Assembly: GCA_037444305.1 (NCBI GenBank)
Contig: JBBIMP010000006.1
Span: forward strand, 1 to 5,417
Length of the DNA stretch: 5,417 nt
Reading direction: 5' to 3'
Source: JBBIMP01 sp037444305
GTDB taxonomy: Bacteria > Acidobacteriota > UBA6911
Below the pieces are notes generated by a model. It was not told the origin of the DNA. It did not search any database and saw nothing but the letters and a program-made list of their open reading frames with translations. Of the stretch, positions 5,189 through 5,417 are shown piece after piece; position 1 is the stretch's first letter; each line of letters begins with the position of its first letter. The position numbers were made by a program, and so were the translations under genes.

Positions 5189-5417
5189 GTGAGAATCCGA
5201 GGGGAGAGGTATGAGACGGCCTCGGAGACCGTTGAGGAAGCGCGAGCGAATCCCGGTGCGGACGAAGGGATGCGCATACTGGATGAATTCGTGCGCAGCC
5301 TGAACAAGGTGGAACGGGCCATATTTCTGCTTTATCTCGACAATATTACCTACAAGCAGATGTCTGAGATAACGGGGCTTGCGGAAGGTCATCTATCTGT
5401 CCGGATCAGCCGGATAA
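5189..5417 (+). CDS. Sigma-70 family RNA polymerase sigma factor fragment (region 4), 5'-truncated and 3' partial
   Basis: The frame is open to the window end. From 5270 it encodes MRILDEFVRSLNKVERAIFL, then LYLDNITYKQMSEITGLAEG and HLSVRISRI, a typical sigma region 4: a helix with the (D/E)RAIxLLYL signature followed by the helix-turn-helix that reads the -35 element. The Glu/Ala-rich stretch from about 5219 to 5269 resembles the linker between regions 2 and 4 of ECF-type factors. Region 2 is absent: the frame is closed by TAA at 5054-5056, and the DNA before 5180 belongs to the transposon end. Possible starts are GTG 5189 (GAGG 11 nt upstream) and ATG 5270 (no usable site). I infer that the insertion or a rearrangement removed the 5' part, leaving a probable pseudogene. 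The frame's start is uncertain; the region 4 call is good. Confidence 0.65.
   Translation, partial: MRIRGERYETASETVEEARANPGADEGMRILDEFVRSLNKVERAIFLLYLDNITYKQMSEITGLAEGHLSVRISRI

Noticed and set aside
5180..5270. Possible group II intron or other structured RNA (GTGAGAATCC-like stretch)
   Set aside because: No reverse transcriptase, domain V or consistent stem pattern can be seen, and the frame reads into a sigma-factor linker.

Overview
This is bacterial DNA built as a GC-rich, multi-gene transposon sitting between two visibly more AT-rich chromosomal gene fragments. Nothing in the window fixes a phylum. The flanks encode a HhH-GPD DNA glycosylase and the helix-turn-helix end of a sigma-70 family factor. 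A 15-N run at 237-251 shows this is a draft or scaffolded assembly.

Layout. 1-472: 3' part of a TagA-like DNA-3-methyladenine glycosylase, interrupted by the N gap and carrying an endonuclease III-type iron-sulfur cysteine loop. 473-680: no recognisable gene. 681-5179: a putative IS21-related element of about 4.5 kb, bounded by 22-bp imperfect inverted repeats (20/22) with further related repeats inside each end. 5180-5417: 5'-truncated sigma-factor fragment running off the window.

All five genes of the element lie on the + strand: (a) a small cysteine-containing basic protein at 782-1150; (b) a DUF669-like, possibly ssDNA-binding protein at 1220-1603; (c) a ParB/Spo0J-like protein at 1600-2958 whose core ends near 2520; (d) an IstA-like DDE transposase at 2522-4186; (e) an IstB-like AAA+ ATPase at 4176-4955. 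Genes b to e are tightly coupled: an ATGA junction at 1600-1603, good ribosome-binding sites, and an 11-bp overlap between transposase and ATPase. A perfect GC-rich hairpin follows the ATPase at 4973-4999.

How they may work together. IstA and IstB alone are the standard transposition pair of IS21, related to MuA/MuB and TnsB/TnsC. This element adds a ParB-like DNA-binding protein, a DUF669-like protein and a putative zinc-binding protein, all ahead of the transposase in what looks like one operon. The most interesting hypothesis is that the extra proteins are accessory factors that choose the target or couple transposition to replication. This is inference from gene order only. The ParB frame also runs 437 nt into the transposase gene without a stop, which suggests either a lost stop codon or an unusual overlap.
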